From Durusdinium trenchii (taxonomy: Eukaryota > Sar > Dinophyceae > Suessiales > Symbiodiniaceae), in NCBI GenBank assembly GCA_963970005.1, contig CAXAMN010023707.1, forward strand, positions 417,294-481,293: a stretch of 64,000 nt of DNA. The letters are read 5' to 3'. Both the position numbers and the translations under genes were made by a program. Under the pieces are notes generated by a model that did no database searches, was not told where the DNA came from, and saw only the letters and a list, made by a program, of their open reading frames with translations. Every line of letters starts with the position of its first letter. The first letter of the stretch is position 1. Of this stretch, positions 52,310-62,082 are shown one piece after another.

Positions 52310-52489
52310 ATGAGTTTGCTGCGTTTCCGATGCTGCCGAGTCCAGTGTTTGATCCAGGTGAACAACATCCGCATAGAGCTGATCGACATTGATGCTGCAC
52401 AGCCAGAGCCGCCAGAGGAGGAGCCGCAGGAGATCGCGACGCATCGCTTGGAGGTCCCGGCACGGGAGGAGCAGCCTAAGACCGACTAG
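52310..52489 (+). CDS. 59-codon acidic ORF
   Basis: An ATG-to-TAG frame encodes MSLLRFRCCRVQCLIQVNNI, RIELIDIDAAQPEPPEEEPQ, EIATHRLEVPAREEQPKTD. GC3 is very high, with a Cys/Arg-rich start, then a Glu/Pro-rich tail. It may be the terminal exon of the gene holding 51944-52067 (frame open upstream to a TAA at 52265) or a small free-standing gene. No family was recognised. Confidence 0.55.
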   Translation: MSLLRFRCCRVQCLIQVNNIRIELIDIDAAQPEPPEEEPQEIATHRLEVPAREEQPKTD

Positions 52490-52832
52490 AACTAAGACCA
52501 GGGGGTTAGGACGTTGGGTGTTGGTCGGTGCAGATTCCCCTGAACAAGCCGCTTAAAGCTCATGGAAAGTCTGAGAGGCATATCTTTGGCAAGATTGGGG
52601 TCTTGGAGCTTTGTGTTGTTCAGGATCTTTGCCTGCAAATTTGGAGCAAGTCTGGAAATTGACCTTGGCAGTACTATCTATATAGGCCGGACCTTGCAGA
52701 TCTTTCAAGATCTTTCAGTTTCAATCTTTCAAGACCACATTATCTTTTCTTCCGGCTTCATATGGCTTCCTCACGCGGTTGTATAAATCTTCTGTATTGA
52801 GCCTGGCCCACTCCTTGGGCCCTCCACTCCAG

Positions 52833-52974
52833 GAGCTTTTGCCAAGTCGGAAGTCGTACCACTCCTGGACGGCCTATTCTCCTACCGACCCATTAGCTCA
52901 GCCCAATCGCCACTCCCACGAGCAGTTCCGCGCCTATCGGGACATGCTCCTGCACTCAGTGCAACAGACGCCCG
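52833..52974 (+). CDS. PSRKS-LAQPNR domain exon, copy 1
   Basis: After CTCCACTCCAG| (phase 0) the exon encodes ELLPSRKSYHSWTAYSPTDP, LAQPNRHSHEQFRAYRDMLL, HSVQQTP and ends with one base before |GTGGGT. It aligns without gaps to the terminal exon at 62083-62343: LPSRKS[YF]xSWTxYxxxxxLAQPNRxxxE. The two DNA copies differ mainly at synonymous positions (for example CCA/CCT, CGG/CGC, TTA/CTG, GCT/GCC), which shows selection on protein. The family is unknown to me. Confidence 0.7.
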
Positions 52975-53129
52975 GTGGGTCAGAAGGGAGCTTTGGGGTG
53001 AAAAAAAAAGAACTGATTTTCAGTGCAAGAGTCTGGGAATCGTTAGGAATCCACTAAGATCAAGCGAGAGAACTATATAACATGTAAATATTGTATACTA
53101 TTGTAATATAACTGATAGCCCAATCAAGC

Positions 53130-53182
53130 AGCCAGCCAGCCAAACAACAATTCAGCCAGCCAATACCAACCAGCCAGCCAAT
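53130..53182. repeat. CAGC/CCAG tetranucleotide-like repeat
   Basis: Imperfect CAGCCAGCCA runs interrupted by AACAACAATT and ATACCAA lie in the intron or spacer after copy 1 of the PSRKS exon. Confidence 0.85.
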
Positions 53183-53630
53183 GATGCACAGGGATTCTGC
53201 CACATGGATGCCAAGGTATCGTCACACCCATCCATTGCCGACCCAAATCGGCTCACAGTCATCTCCTTCGGCCACAAAACGGGTCTGAATAACAAGATGA
53301 GTTGGAGAAAGAGTCAGAGAAGACCATTTTTGTACCGTTGGGCCATCAAAGAAGCGGTTCATCATCTTCACCCAGGTCAAACGGTCAATCCTTTCTCATG
53401 CCATTCCATCATGCCAAGCCGCCAAGTGCAAGAGTGAGTCTGCGGGCCTTAAGAGAAGACACCGAAAACCATCTCAAGTTCGTTCACCGGGTCTCAGACC
53501 TCCCAGCCGATTCCATCAGAACAACAACGAGATCCACATATACCACTTCCTTAATGGTCCAGACTCTTTCCAACTGCTTTCCGAAAAGCTTTCACTTCAA
53601 GCTTTCCGAAGCCTCCGTGTCCCTCCACAG

Positions 53631-53836
53631 AACCCGGTGTCCCTCCGAGGAACCCGGCGGAGTTCCAACGTTTGATCCGCAAGATGCGCCAGAAAGATGC
53701 GGAAGCGCGCGAGGCGCAGGAGGCGCAGGAGGGGCGGACGGAGATGAGTTCCGGAAGCCTTGGAAGCGGCTACTTGCGCACTTCGAGCTGGTTGCAGCTG
53801 GCACGGAAATGTGCCAAATGGACCATGTCCGGATAA
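53631..53836 (+). CDS. Terminal exon, coiled-coil-like
   Basis: After CCTCCACAG| the frame encodes PGVPPRNPAEFQRLIRKMRQ, KDAEAREAQEAQEGRTEMSS, GSLGSGYLRTSSWLQLARKC, AKWTMSG and TAA 53834-53836. EFQRLIRKMRQKDAEAREAQ predicts a charged helix or coiled coil. A near-perfect 20-bp direct repeat (TGTCCCTCCACAGAACCCGG and TGTCCCTCCGAGGAACCCGG) straddles the acceptor. A longer ORF in another frame covers the region but fits less well. Confidence 0.5.
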
Positions 53837-54492
53837 GTGGTGGCTGACCAGCTGGGTGCCTTTGGTGGTTGTCAATGACGTAGGACTTGCAAAAGGCCGC
53901 CCCAGCAGAGTTTTCAGGAGTATGAGAGTTGCAAGAACTCTTGTCGCAGTGTGGAATACAGTAATCGTAATGTTTGACTCTTTTTCAAGACCATGTACTT
54001 ATAAGATTTGCAAATGGTTCGGCATCATTGTTTGCAGCCTGTGATTTTTTCGATGCTAGACATATTTGGTGCTTGTACCAGAACAGTTATGAACAATTGC
54101 GATACACGAACGGCAGCAAGAGGCTCTGACTGAAGGAAACAGTTGCAGGTTGTTTAAGGATTCACATTTTCAGTTTGGGAGCAAGTAGAAGTACAACTCT
54201 TGAGCAGTCATTGGGCGTATATAATAACTGGAGTCTTTGAGTTCGCTGTTTGGGCTCAAAGCAACCAACATGCTTTTTCCGGGGTATCAGACACCTGTTT
54301 CATCCTGTTCCTAACCTGCTGTCCATTGGAGAAAAAACAGCAGTAAATCATCGAGTGTGTGGGTTTGGACCATGTTGGACCTGTGTGAAAGTTCTTTTTC
54401 TTCTTGCTGCCCTCCTTCAGACCGGGGGAAAAAGCAGTGCAGCAGACACCTACTGCTGATGGACATCGGTTTCCAGAGGATTTCTCCTTCAG

Positions 54493-54618
54493 ATCACCAT
54501 GGCCAACCCAAGGGTCCACATGCAGAGCCATCCGAGCCGGAGCCGTGAAGGCATTGATTTGAAGCCACCGCAGGGCCAGAGGTGTCTTGTTTGCTTTTTA
54601 CGATATGCCACGTCCTGA
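54493..54618 (+). CDS. Candidate terminal exon
   Basis: After TCTCCTTCAG| the frame encodes ITMANPRVHMQSHPSRSREG, IDLKPPQGQRCLVCFLRYAT then S and TGA. The composition is basic. No family was recognised. Confidence 0.35.
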   Translation: MTMANPRVHMQSHPSRSREGIDLKPPQGQRCLVCFLRYATS

Positions 54619-54718
54619 GCGGAAAGGACTAAGATGGAGGCTAGGAAGTTGAGAGATCCATGGGTGAAGTTTCTTGACCTTATCCTACATAATGTCTATG
54701 CTTGCAAGTGACAGGTTC

Positions 54719-54997
54719 CTACAATCTATCAAGCCATGCAATCAACAGGTGCCCAATCCATTGTTGTTGGGAGCTTGAAACGTCAGTTTGATCCAGTTTT
54801 TTCCAGCGGATAGCCAGACAGCCTGTGAGTTTGTTCGGGGGACACCAACCACATTGCGTGCGTGGGCTCACATCAAGCCATAGATACGGCTTGTTTTGAA
54901 TCTCCAGCCTAACGAAATGACGTTTGCTCTCCTGAGCAGACTCAATGCTTCGTGGCGACAGCTGCAATCCTGAGGGGAGGGCCTCGATGTGAAACAC
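54719..54997 (-). CDS. 92-codon minus ORF, unknown protein
   Basis: An ATG-to-stop minus frame encodes MFHIEALPSGLQLSPRSIES, AQESKRHFVRLEIQNKPYLW, LDVSPRTQCGWCPPNKLTGC, LAIRWKKLDQTDVSSSQQQW and IGHLLIAWLDRL. Codon use is even and there are no repeats. It is one of few stand-alone minus ORFs that look real. No family was recognised. Confidence 0.45.
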   Translation of the reverse strand: MFHIEALPSGLQLSPRSIESAQESKRHFVRLEIQNKPYLWLDVSPRTQCGWCPPNKLTGCLAIRWKKLDQTDVSSSQQQWIGHLLIAWLDRL

Positions 54998-55504
54998 GCA
55001 CGGTTTGGAACGGATTTGAAGACTTTATCACGTACGTGTGAAAACCTTAGTCACTAGTCACCACCCTTAGCCAGGTCAGTTCTTGTTTGAGGAAAGTAGC
55101 ATTCCATGTCTGTTTCGGGTGAAAAATATCAATTGTGCATGCGTAAGTTCTTTGCAGTTTGTGGGCTTAGGTCAGGTCAATTCAGACTGAAAGCGACCAG
55201 CCAAGAATGATCTGTGTTTGAAGAGAAATCCGGTCAGAGGCCGAGCTATGCCGCTTAGAAGGAAAGCCAAGCTCATCTAGGCCCCGTGTGCAAGAAGCTG
55301 AAATTGAGAATGCTTTGCAGGAAGGTTGATGAAGTTTAGTGCATCTCAACGCTCTAACTAATAAATGCTAATACAGTCTCCTCCAGGGGGGAATTCCATG
55401 GAATTCCTGTTGATTTTTCCGGTCCCCCCAAAAGAACTAGGTAATACTAGCAATAGTACTAGCTGAAAAACTTTGTGATCTTTAACTATTCAAGGCTTTG
55501 ACAG

Positions 55505-55645
55505 GCGACCTCGTTCGACCCGTTTCGCACCGACATGCAGCGACGTAGACGACTGAGACCCGAGCCGAGACTTGGGTTCGCCGCGGCGCCGAAGCGACGT
55601 CTTCGTTCTGGAGAGAGACCTGCAAGGGAGACGTGTCGAATGTGA
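55505..55645 (+). CDS. Terminal exon, very basic
   Basis: After GCTTTGACAG| the frame encodes ATSFDPFRTDMQRRRRLRPE, PRLGFAAAPKRRLRSGERPA, then RETCRM and TGA. High GC3 and Arg-rich; it could bind nucleic acid, but that is a guess. A 136-codon minus frame overlaps and is less convincing. Confidence 0.45.
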   Translation, partial: ATSFDPFRTDMQRRRRLRPEPRLGFAAAPKRRLRSGERPARETCRM

Positions 55646-56365
55646 AAAGTCGAGACAGTCCGGCATGAAAACGATTGAACAAGAATGAAAAAGAGCGTGT
55701 TGGGAAGAAAAACTGAAACAAGTACATGCAGAAACTGTGAAATTCCACACTGAAAAGAAGGGAGCTACAGTTTCTTAGCTGCAGGGGAGTTAAGAAGCGG
55801 CACATCGCCGCTGGAGAGAAATGCGGCACATCTCGCGATCGATTCTTCCTGTGGCCCTTCACGCAGCGACAGTCCAACGACCTGTGCAACAACGTATCGA
55901 CGTATCGACTGTGTGGGCGGACGCCCCCCCTGGAATCTTTGTTAGTTATCGTTTGCTTGTTAGCCCAATAGTGATTTCGTTATAAACTGATTGAACATGT
56001 TGTTTTGTTTTAAAGATATTATTGACCAAAGAAAGGGATTTGGCGGTTCAGTCGTTGTCACATGAGAGCAGATCGGATGGAATCAACAATTTAGCCCAGA
56101 GAGGTATTGACAGTCCTTCTATAGACACTTAGTTCTGGTGGGATTGACTTCAAAGCCACTAAAGGGTTTAAAATGGTCTAAACCTCTATACTTGGTGCAG
56201 ATATGACATTTGGGATTTTCAATAACAGCAGTTATGGACTATCCGGATGACATGATACTTAAGTGGCCAATGGGGTTCAGGAGAATCGTCGAGAGGCAGA
56301 CTCCACTCAACACAACCGTCTTGGAATATCCAAAACAAAGAAAGCCAGGACGCAGAAAGCACGGT

Positions 56366-56439
56366 GGAGGCCATCGCTATTAGGGTGGAGTCCTGGCCAT
56401 CGCTAGTAATAATACTAGTAACAAGAAGCTACGTAATAG
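56366..56439. repeat. Mixed minisatellite units
   Basis: A 22-bp-family unit (GGTGGAGGCCATCGCTATTA) is followed directly by GCTACTAG-family units (CTAGTAATAATACTAGTAAC, AAGAAGCTACG), so the two families meet here. Confidence 0.8.
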
Positions 56440-56795
56440 AGAGAAAGAAAGAAAGAAAAAAAACATGGTCATGTCACATGTCATGTCTTCCTTGCAGGTG
56501 TTTTTGGGATCCGTGGCCAAAATGAGGCTGCGAGTGTCGTTTGTGTGATGTGTAGAGTCGGGACTGGTGACCGAGGTTTTGATTGAAAAGGGACTCCTGG
56601 TCGTGGAGTTCACAAAGGCTTCTGCTTGGGATAGATTCAAGGACCAGATGTACTAGTAGCTGACCTGATCGAATCTATTTTCACCCAGATGGACAGCGAT
56701 CGATATACATGTTGTCATTTTCATCCATGGGGATGATGACACGGAGATGACACTGATGCTGATAAGTATTGATGATCAGTCAATGATCAGTTGAT

Positions 56796-56848
56796 TACTA
56801 GGAACAAGAAGCTACGTTCGGGGCTCCTGGCATCGCTACTAGAAGCAT
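56796..56848. repeat. GCTACTAG-type minisatellite
   Basis: TTACTAGGAACAAGAAGCTA is followed by GGGGCTCCTGGCATCGCTAC, the family consensus. Confidence 0.85.
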
Positions 56849-57115
56849 TGTTCAGCCAAGTTGTCGTGTCCCATGGCGGAGCGTTGTGCATCCAGGCCTG
56901 TTGAGCCAAGGTCATCCTGGACCCCAGGGAGATGTGCTGATCAACTCACAACAGTGAACCATGTATTGAAACATGCTTCTCATTCAACTAAGTGGTTGAA
57001 ACCATCAACTGATCCGCAGGCCATGTATGGGACAGTGACAATTGGCATAGGCCAACGAATTGCAGTTTCAGGTGTTCTCCATGGTGTCACAACAGTACTC
57101 TTGCTAGTCCACCGT

Positions 57116-57203
57116 ATTAGCGATGATGGCCTCCAACATAAGAGCGATGGCCTCCAACCTAATATAGCGATGACCTCCACCCTAATAGCGATGGCCTCCA
57201 ACC
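57116..57203. repeat. Short 22-bp-family array
   Basis: Four diverged copies of the complement of the 7.7-kb unit (GATGGCCTCCAACCTAAKAG) occur in tandem, spacing about 20-22 bp. Confidence 0.85.
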
Positions 57204-58283
57204 CTTTCTTATCCTTTCCTTGATTCATGATCAGCATTGATCAGCAAATCTGCGGTATTTTAACTTTTTTTTCTGGTGGGCTTTCGTTCAAGCGTCTGGC
57301 ACTTCCACCAAGAATTCGACCAGAGGAGCACAGCAAATCGATGCGGCATCGAAGTCCCCAACATCAGTGGGTATTGTTTTGTCTTCCTAGGATAGTTTTG
57401 GTCACGTTTCCTTGAGAACTATGCCACCCAGGAGGACGAGGGAACCCCTCGTCCCCGATAGTAAGCCTCGTCCCACTATGCGATGGGTGACCTTTTAGAC
57501 CTGCAAGACCTAGTTGCCTCAAACACCTGTGACCGACGGTTTCTTATCGATCTCTGAGGACGATGAGGAGTTCAACGGGCTTGTGAGCTACTTGTGTGAT
57601 GTGTTCTTTGTGTCCCCTCGAAAAACAAAAAATCAACATTGGACAGGTTGGAGAGGGAGAATCCATATAGAACATGTTCTTGACATCAGCACATGAATGA
57701 TAGGTGGAAAATGGTGGAACCAGGCGCATGATTTGACAGGATTTCTTTGTCTCCTCGTGATTTTGTTAGGGAAAAGATAGGTTACTTAAGCCCTGGCGTC
57801 ACCATGCAGCCTTTGGTTTGCAAGAATGTGGTTTCCCGGCACCTTGTGTTACAAGGAACCATGCAGTTCCGCCTGTTTTTGGTATGCTGCCTCTTTTGCG
57901 TTTGCTGCTTCAGCTTGCGGCACCTTCTCACACCGCAATCCTTGAAGCCAGGCTGGAGGCCTGACAGGGTCAGACATAGCTGGTGCTGACCGCCATACCC
58001 ATCTCCACCTCCGGGGAAAAAGACGGCGAGCCACGGCCCGCGATCGCGAAACGGTGCGTTCATAAGAGCTGAAAGTCTCCAAACAGGCTGGATCTATGAT
58101 CTGGCGCATGCGCATCCACCATCACCTAAAGTTGGTTGCCAGATGGTGTATTTTTGGGTGGGATAGGATCGGGGGAACAGCTGTCAGCAGCTTTGGCGAA
58201 GGTGAAGGTCCTGTTTATATATTATATTGATCGGAAGGGGACGGACAGATCTGGGACCCTGAAATGTCAATTGCAATAGCTCG

Positions 58284-58305
58284 ATATATATATATATATA
58301 TATAT
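58284..58305. repeat. AT dinucleotide repeat
   Basis: A run of AT abuts the left end of the family A element at 58306, as TATAT also does at 60586. Confidence 0.9.
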
Positions 58306-58414
58306 CCCAGACACGACGCATGGCACTGCCATAGGACTGCCGATCAGGCCAGGGATGGTGCTATGGGGGGTGAATTGATCGGCAGTCCTATGGCAGTCCC
58401 ATGGGTCGTGTCTG
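58306..58414. mobile_element. Family A element, best-preserved copy
   Basis: The left end CCCAGACACGACGCATGGCA with CTGCCATAGGACTGCCGATC pairs, over about 40 bp with few mismatches, with the right end GATCGGCAGTCCTATGGCAG with TCCCATGGGTCGTGTCTG. Total 109 bp, no coding capacity. This gives the clearest view of the family's long inverted termini. Confidence 0.85.
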
Positions 58415-58751
58415 CAGTATATATAGGAATTATGGACATCATTGTCATAGAGGAGAACTTGTAAAGTGAGAAAGAAGTGATGAGAAGATGAAACAAATGA
58501 AAACGTTCAGTGTGGCTTCGCACCAAGGTGTGTAGATGTGCATATCCCCCCAATGGCTCGGGGGTCTACCAAATGACGTGCCAATGGTTCACACCACTGG
58601 TGCCTCAATAAGTCATGTGGACCGCGACTGGAACCCAAGTCACAAGTCATGGGTTCTTTAACTGCCATGTGCTCGCAAACATGACCATGACTCGTGCCGT
58701 GAGGCTCTCGAGAGTGTTGATGTTTTGGCTGCGGTATGATGGGTAATGATG

Positions 58752-58848
58752 CCCATTCACTCCATGTATGGAATATATGCCTACATTGACCCCCCAAAAC
58801 CACCCCAACTGATCAGCATATATGGCAGTCCCATTTGTCGTGTCTGGG
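58752..58848. mobile_element. Family A element, copy at 58.8 kb
   Basis: The left end is degraded (CACTCCATGTATGGAATATA); the right end is intact (ATATGGCAGTCCCATTTGTC, GTGTCTGGG). It lies only about 340 bp from the previous copy. Confidence 0.65.
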
Positions 58849-59100
58849 TAATGATGGGTATGCGGTGTTCGCATGATCTACGGTGTCAGTTTCCGTTTTA
58901 GCTCTGGCTCGGACCTCGCGCCGGCGCGCGGACCGTCCCATGGCATGCGCCGGCGAGCCATCGAGTAGTCGAGTGACGGAGCTATGTGGGTACCTTGGAT
59001 GGAGTGAACTTGGTCCTTCTGGATGGAGTGCTTTTTGCATCCACTCGATCGCGGTGAGGGATGAGTCATGGTGAGTGAAGGGTAAGGGGTTTGAGAGCTT

Positions 59101-59347
59101 TTGCGAGAAGAAAGCAACGAAAAAGCTCGAACCAAGGTTCCATATGAATATGAAGCTCATGTTCAAAAGAAAGCTGCTAACATCGATGGACTCCTGATTC
59201 AAGCCACAAAGACCCTGGACAAGGCACCCATCCCGTTTGCACCCGTGCATTCCGACTTGGATGTTAATAACGTATTTTATAACCTCATCCTGAGACACTT
59301 TAATTGCAAGAAGCATAACAAGCGCAGCTTCGGACTCTTGGCCTCCT
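59101..59347 (+). CDS. Coding-like exon/ORF, unknown protein
   Basis: The frame encodes REESNEKARTKVPYEYEAHV, QKKAANIDGLLIQATKTLDK, APIPFAPVHSDLDVNNVFYN, LILRHFNCKKHNKRSFGLLA, SYYRTL before entering a minisatellite. Amino-acid composition is that of a normal soluble protein and there is no repeat inside. The natural 3' end may have been replaced by the minisatellite. No family was recognised. Confidence 0.5.
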
Positions 59348-59467
59348 ACTATAGGACGCTACTAGGAGCAAGAACGTTACTAGGAGCTCCTGGCATCGCT
59401 ACTAGGAGCAAGGACGCTACTAGGGGCTCCTGGCCGTACTACTAGGAGCAAGAAGCTACTAGGAGCT
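59348..59467. repeat. GCTACTAG-type minisatellite, longest array
   Basis: About four units of CTACTAGGAGCAAGAAGCTA and CTAGGAGCTCCTGGCATCG type, with variants (AAGGACGC, GGGGCTCCTGGCC). Confidence 0.9.
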
Positions 59468-59547
59468 TTTTTTTGGTGAAAACTCAAGTTGGGCCAGGGC
59501 CCCCGTGAAAAGACCTCTCGACCTTGGATCAAAACAGCTTATAAGAT

Positions 59548-59790
59548 TCAGAACCCAAACGTTCGTTCGTTCGTTCGTGCAAAACTCTCCCAGTTGGGTA
59601 CCCCAGGTGACAGCTGCCGGGTCCGACGGTTCAGGTCACAAAAACCCTCTCTGACAGCTATCCGGCTATGAGGCTGGGCAATGTGACCTTCGCTCAGCCA
59701 CTGGAGCTGGAAGAGACTGAGCCGATGCCCATTTTCCCAGCCTCTTGGAGCTGAGAAAGCACGGCCCGAGGGTTTTTTCAAGACCTAAAT
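59548..59790 (-). CDS. Minus-strand candidate terminal exon
   Basis: After CATTTAG| (minus) the frame encodes KKPSGRAFSAPRGWENGHRL, SLFQLQWLSEGHIAQPHSRI, AVREGFCDLNRRTRQLSPGV and PNWESFARTNERTFGF. The last codons are made by the GTTC tetranucleotide repeat (59561-59578). It lies about 20 bp 3' of the family B element on that strand. A plus frame (59489-59671) competes. Confidence 0.3.
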
Positions 59791-59810
59791 GGAAAGAGTT
59801 CCAATATATT

Positions 59811-59912
59811 CCCTAGGGATCCCAGTACCTTCTGAGAAGGTACTTGGACCCTCCAAACCTACATAACAGTGTCTCCAATCACCTTCTGAGAAGGTACTTG
59901 GATCCCTAGGGA
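59811..59912. mobile_element. Family B palindromic element, copy 2
   Basis: CCCTAGGGATCCCAGTACCT faces GGTACTTGGATCCCTAGGGA. Each end contains CCTTCTGAGAAGG, itself a palindrome, and ACAGTGTCTCCAATCACCTT in the middle matches copy 1. Confidence 0.85.
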
Positions 59913-59958
59913 TTCAAATGATCTGTGTTTTGTTCAGCTGGCGGCGCTTGGTGCTTTT

Positions 59959-60159
59959 GTGTCCTGTTCAGGTAGCACCAATTTGCAGGAACAACATGCC
60001 CTAAAAAACAGCAAGGCTTTGGGTGTGATGGTGTGTGTGAACTTATTTCGGGCGATTCAAGGTCCCAACTATCCATGTAGCCAAGTCCATTGGACCCTCC
60101 GCTCCGCCTTTGTGGACCCCATGGGACCCTTGGGGCTGAAGCAGATCTTTCAGTTTTGA
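59959..60159 (+). CDS. 66-codon ORF, unknown protein
   Basis: The frame encodes SCSGSTNLQEQHALKNSKAL, GVMVCVNLFRAIQGPNYPCS, QVHWTLRSAFVDPMGPLGLK, QIFQF and a stop. It could begin after TTTGCAG| at 59986 as an exon. No family was recognised. Confidence 0.4.
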   Translation: MSCSGSTNLQEQHALKNSKALGVMVCVNLFRAIQGPNYPCSQVHWTLRSAFVDPMGPLGLKQIFQF

Positions 60160-60265
60160 GGGTCTTTGATTCTCAGGGTAGGCTATACATTTATACTATT
60201 TATCCTACATGGGAGGGTTGAGGCGTCAATGTAGATAAACGTGCCAGCCCCAGAGTTCGGAATTG

Positions 60266-60574
60266 TCATAAAAGGGAAGGTGTCGACGCTAGAAAAGGCG
60301 TGATCGTCACTGGTATTGACCATTGTGACCGGTGCCCATGAGCACATGACCATTGGTTGACCTGAACACCTTGAATTTTGCCCAGTTGACTCCTCACAAC
60401 AGGGACAGGAGGTCTAGGGCAATGTGTTCCTTGAATCTTATCCAATCCCACTGTAACAACGTCGGGATTCATTCGTACCTCGTTGCACTCTCTTCGAACA
60501 AAAAGCATCACAAACCCACCGACCTGAAGTGAGACGCATACAATCACGTAATTACCCCTCCAGAAATCATCCAT
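60266..60574 (-). CDS. 102-codon minus ORF, doubtful
   Basis: The frame includes VVTVGLDKIQGTHCPRPPVP and GKIQGVQVNQWSCAHGHRSQ, with a hydrophobic N-terminus (VIVCVSLQVGGFVMLFV). No splice context. No family was recognised. Confidence 0.2.
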   Translation of the reverse strand: MDDFWRGNYVIVCVSLQVGGFVMLFVRRECNEVRMNPDVVTVGLDKIQGTHCPRPPVPVVRSQLGKIQGVQVNQWSCAHGHRSQWSIPVTITPFLASTPSLL

Positions 60575-60585
60575 ATACAGTATAT

Positions 60586-60713
60586 CCCAGACACTCCATG
60601 TATGCCATAATTATATATGCCGATCAAGCCAGACCCCGCAAACACCACCCCAAACACCCGTTTCGAAACGGCAGTCCGACATGGCAGTCCCAGACAGACT
60701 CGTCGTGTTTGGG
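60586..60713. mobile_element. Family A element, copy at 60.6 kb
   Basis: CCCAGACACTCCATGTATGC faces GGCAGTCCGACATGGCAGTC, CCAGACAGACTCGTCGTGTT, TGGG. The interior contains CGTTTCGAAACG, a palindrome. Its right end abuts a likely terminal exon. Confidence 0.7.
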
Positions 60714-60859
60714 GAACTGATCGCTTTTCTCCGAATGATGACTCCAAGGAGAGCAATGGCCAGTCAGAAAACCTACCGGTCGGACCCGAGGCACGTCATG
60801 ATCTTGGAAATCGCCGGGTCCAAATCTGGGTGAAAGGGAAGGACTTTCAGATAGACTGA
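60714..60859 (+). CDS. Terminal exon beside a family A element
   Basis: The frame encodes TDRFSPNDDSKESNGQSENL, PVGPEARHDLGNRRVQIWVK, GKDFQID and TGA. It is hydrophilic with balanced codon use. The coding-like part starts within a few bases of the element's right end, as at 39529 and 43546 (minus). No family was recognised. Confidence 0.4.
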
Positions 60860-60980
60860 GTCAGGTTTTCTTTCTACCAAGTAGGTTCCGTGTTATTTGT
60901 ATATTCGTTTAATGAAATCCATTTTACAAGGGCTGTGGTTTGGGTCCATGACCAATTTACCCACATTTGGGTGAAACCTC

Positions 60981-61163
60981 ATGCATGGTACATCGTGTGG
61001 AAATGATGGGCGCTTGCTTTTTGTTTCACCACCCCCTTCCGGGCCCCTGCCCCACTACGATAGATCCAAAAATTCTCTTCGTCACGCGATCGGTTCGATC
61101 TCAGAGAGATCCAGCTCGATGATGGAGTCCACTGTTAGACTCTTGATTAATAAGACCCTTTAA
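60981..61163 (+). CDS. 60-codon ORF, Ser-rich
   Basis: The frame ends YDRSKNSLRHAIGSISERSS, SMMESTVRLLINKTL with a stop. Weak start context; it might be a terminal exon. No family was recognised. Confidence 0.3.
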   Translation: MHGTSCGNDGRLLFVSPPPSGPLPHYDRSKNSLRHAIGSISERSSSMMESTVRLLINKTL

Positions 61164-61204
61164 GACCCCCAGGCAGAAAGAGGATGTCCAATTCGGCTGG
61201 GTTG

Positions 61205-61417
61205 ATCAATCGACTCTCGCATCCCTCGACTCAACCGGTCGACGCGGGCGACGCCGACCCTCCGAAACCGGACCCGACCCGCCGGCTCCCACGTCCGCAC
61301 GCTCCACACAGCCGTTCGCGTCTTCTTCAGGGGAGAGAAGTGCCAGCGGATCGGGATCCTCTCGAGGCTGGCGGGAGACCCCGGGACCCCGCGCCGTGCT
61401 TGCTCCGGGGCGAATGG
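61205..61417 (+). CDS. GC-rich exon, basic protein
   Basis: The frame with the highest GC3 encodes RTRPAGSHVRTLHTAVRVFF, RGEKCQRIGILSRLAGDPGT, PRRACSGANG and reaches |GTGTGTG at 61418. Another frame starting MSNSAGLINRLSHPSTQPVD at 61184 is also open and could be a first exon. The GT repeat at the donor makes the splice site ambiguous. Confidence 0.4.
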
Positions 61418-61652
61418 GTGTGTGTGTGTGTGTTTGGGGGCGAAGGAGGTGATGATTGGAAGGATGACATGGAGCTATTTTCCTACTTCTTAAATCATAG
61501 CATTCGCACCAAAATCAATAATTCTTAGGGAACCAGGTCACCATTGCATTAAGATATTTCCTCGCAGTCCCAGAAGGAATCAGTCAGAGCATGTCAGAGC
61601 GGTTGGAAGATTCTACCCAGTTCTTTCTGGAATCCAAGCATGTTCAGGTTGA

Positions 61653-61822
61653 GTGACTCACTTTTTCGGAGTGACTCACCTATCCGACCGACTCCAAATG
61701 AGATCTCTACTGGCCTGGCGTGCGGACATGCATCACCTGGGACCTGGCTGTCTTTCCCTCCAGCCCCCTTTTTTTCACGGAACATCTTCAAGATTCAAGA
61801 TGAAAGAGAGAATAACACCCGT
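61653..61822 (+). CDS. Candidate exon
   Basis: The frame encodes THLSDRLQMRSLLAWRADMH, HLGPGCLSLQPPFFHGTSSR, FKMKERITP. A direct repeat GAGTGACTCAC (61651 and 61670) lies at its start. Other frames are open; phase relation to 62083 is unknown. Confidence 0.25.
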
Positions 61823-62082
61823 TGGACACCGTGAACAATGACAGCTGCAGCCGCTATGTATTTGGTCTCTCTTGTCCCATGTGGAGAGAGAAAAGGATCG
61901 TTTCATGGTCGAAGAGGTCTGTGCCTGTTTGAAGTTTGATTTCTTTGAAACATTTTGAAACGTTTCAATCGTGTGGACCGTAACATCTGCAAACAAGTAT
62001 AACGCGTGCAAACAAGGGGGTACTCCTTTGGAGACCGAAGACGTATGAAGACGTACCGACACCGACATCTCTTCGAGTCCAG

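Larger units (their letters stand above)
55646..57115. other. Spacer with repeats, no supported gene
   Basis: It contains minisatellite fragments (56366-56439, 56796-56848), a GAAA run at 56440-56461 and AT-richer sequence. The plus frame 56861-57223 ends in the 22-bp repeat and is not called. Confidence 0.45.

Noticed and set aside
55482-55892. 136-codon minus ORF, Phe/Cys-rich
   Set aside because: It overlaps the GC3-rich plus exon 55505-55645 preceded by a good acceptor.
57747-58115. Plus ORF with a signal-peptide-like stretch (MQFRLFLVCCLFCVCCF) and minus ORF with a helical tail
   Set aside because: Both strands are equally open and neither has a decisive splice site or motif, so I could not choose.
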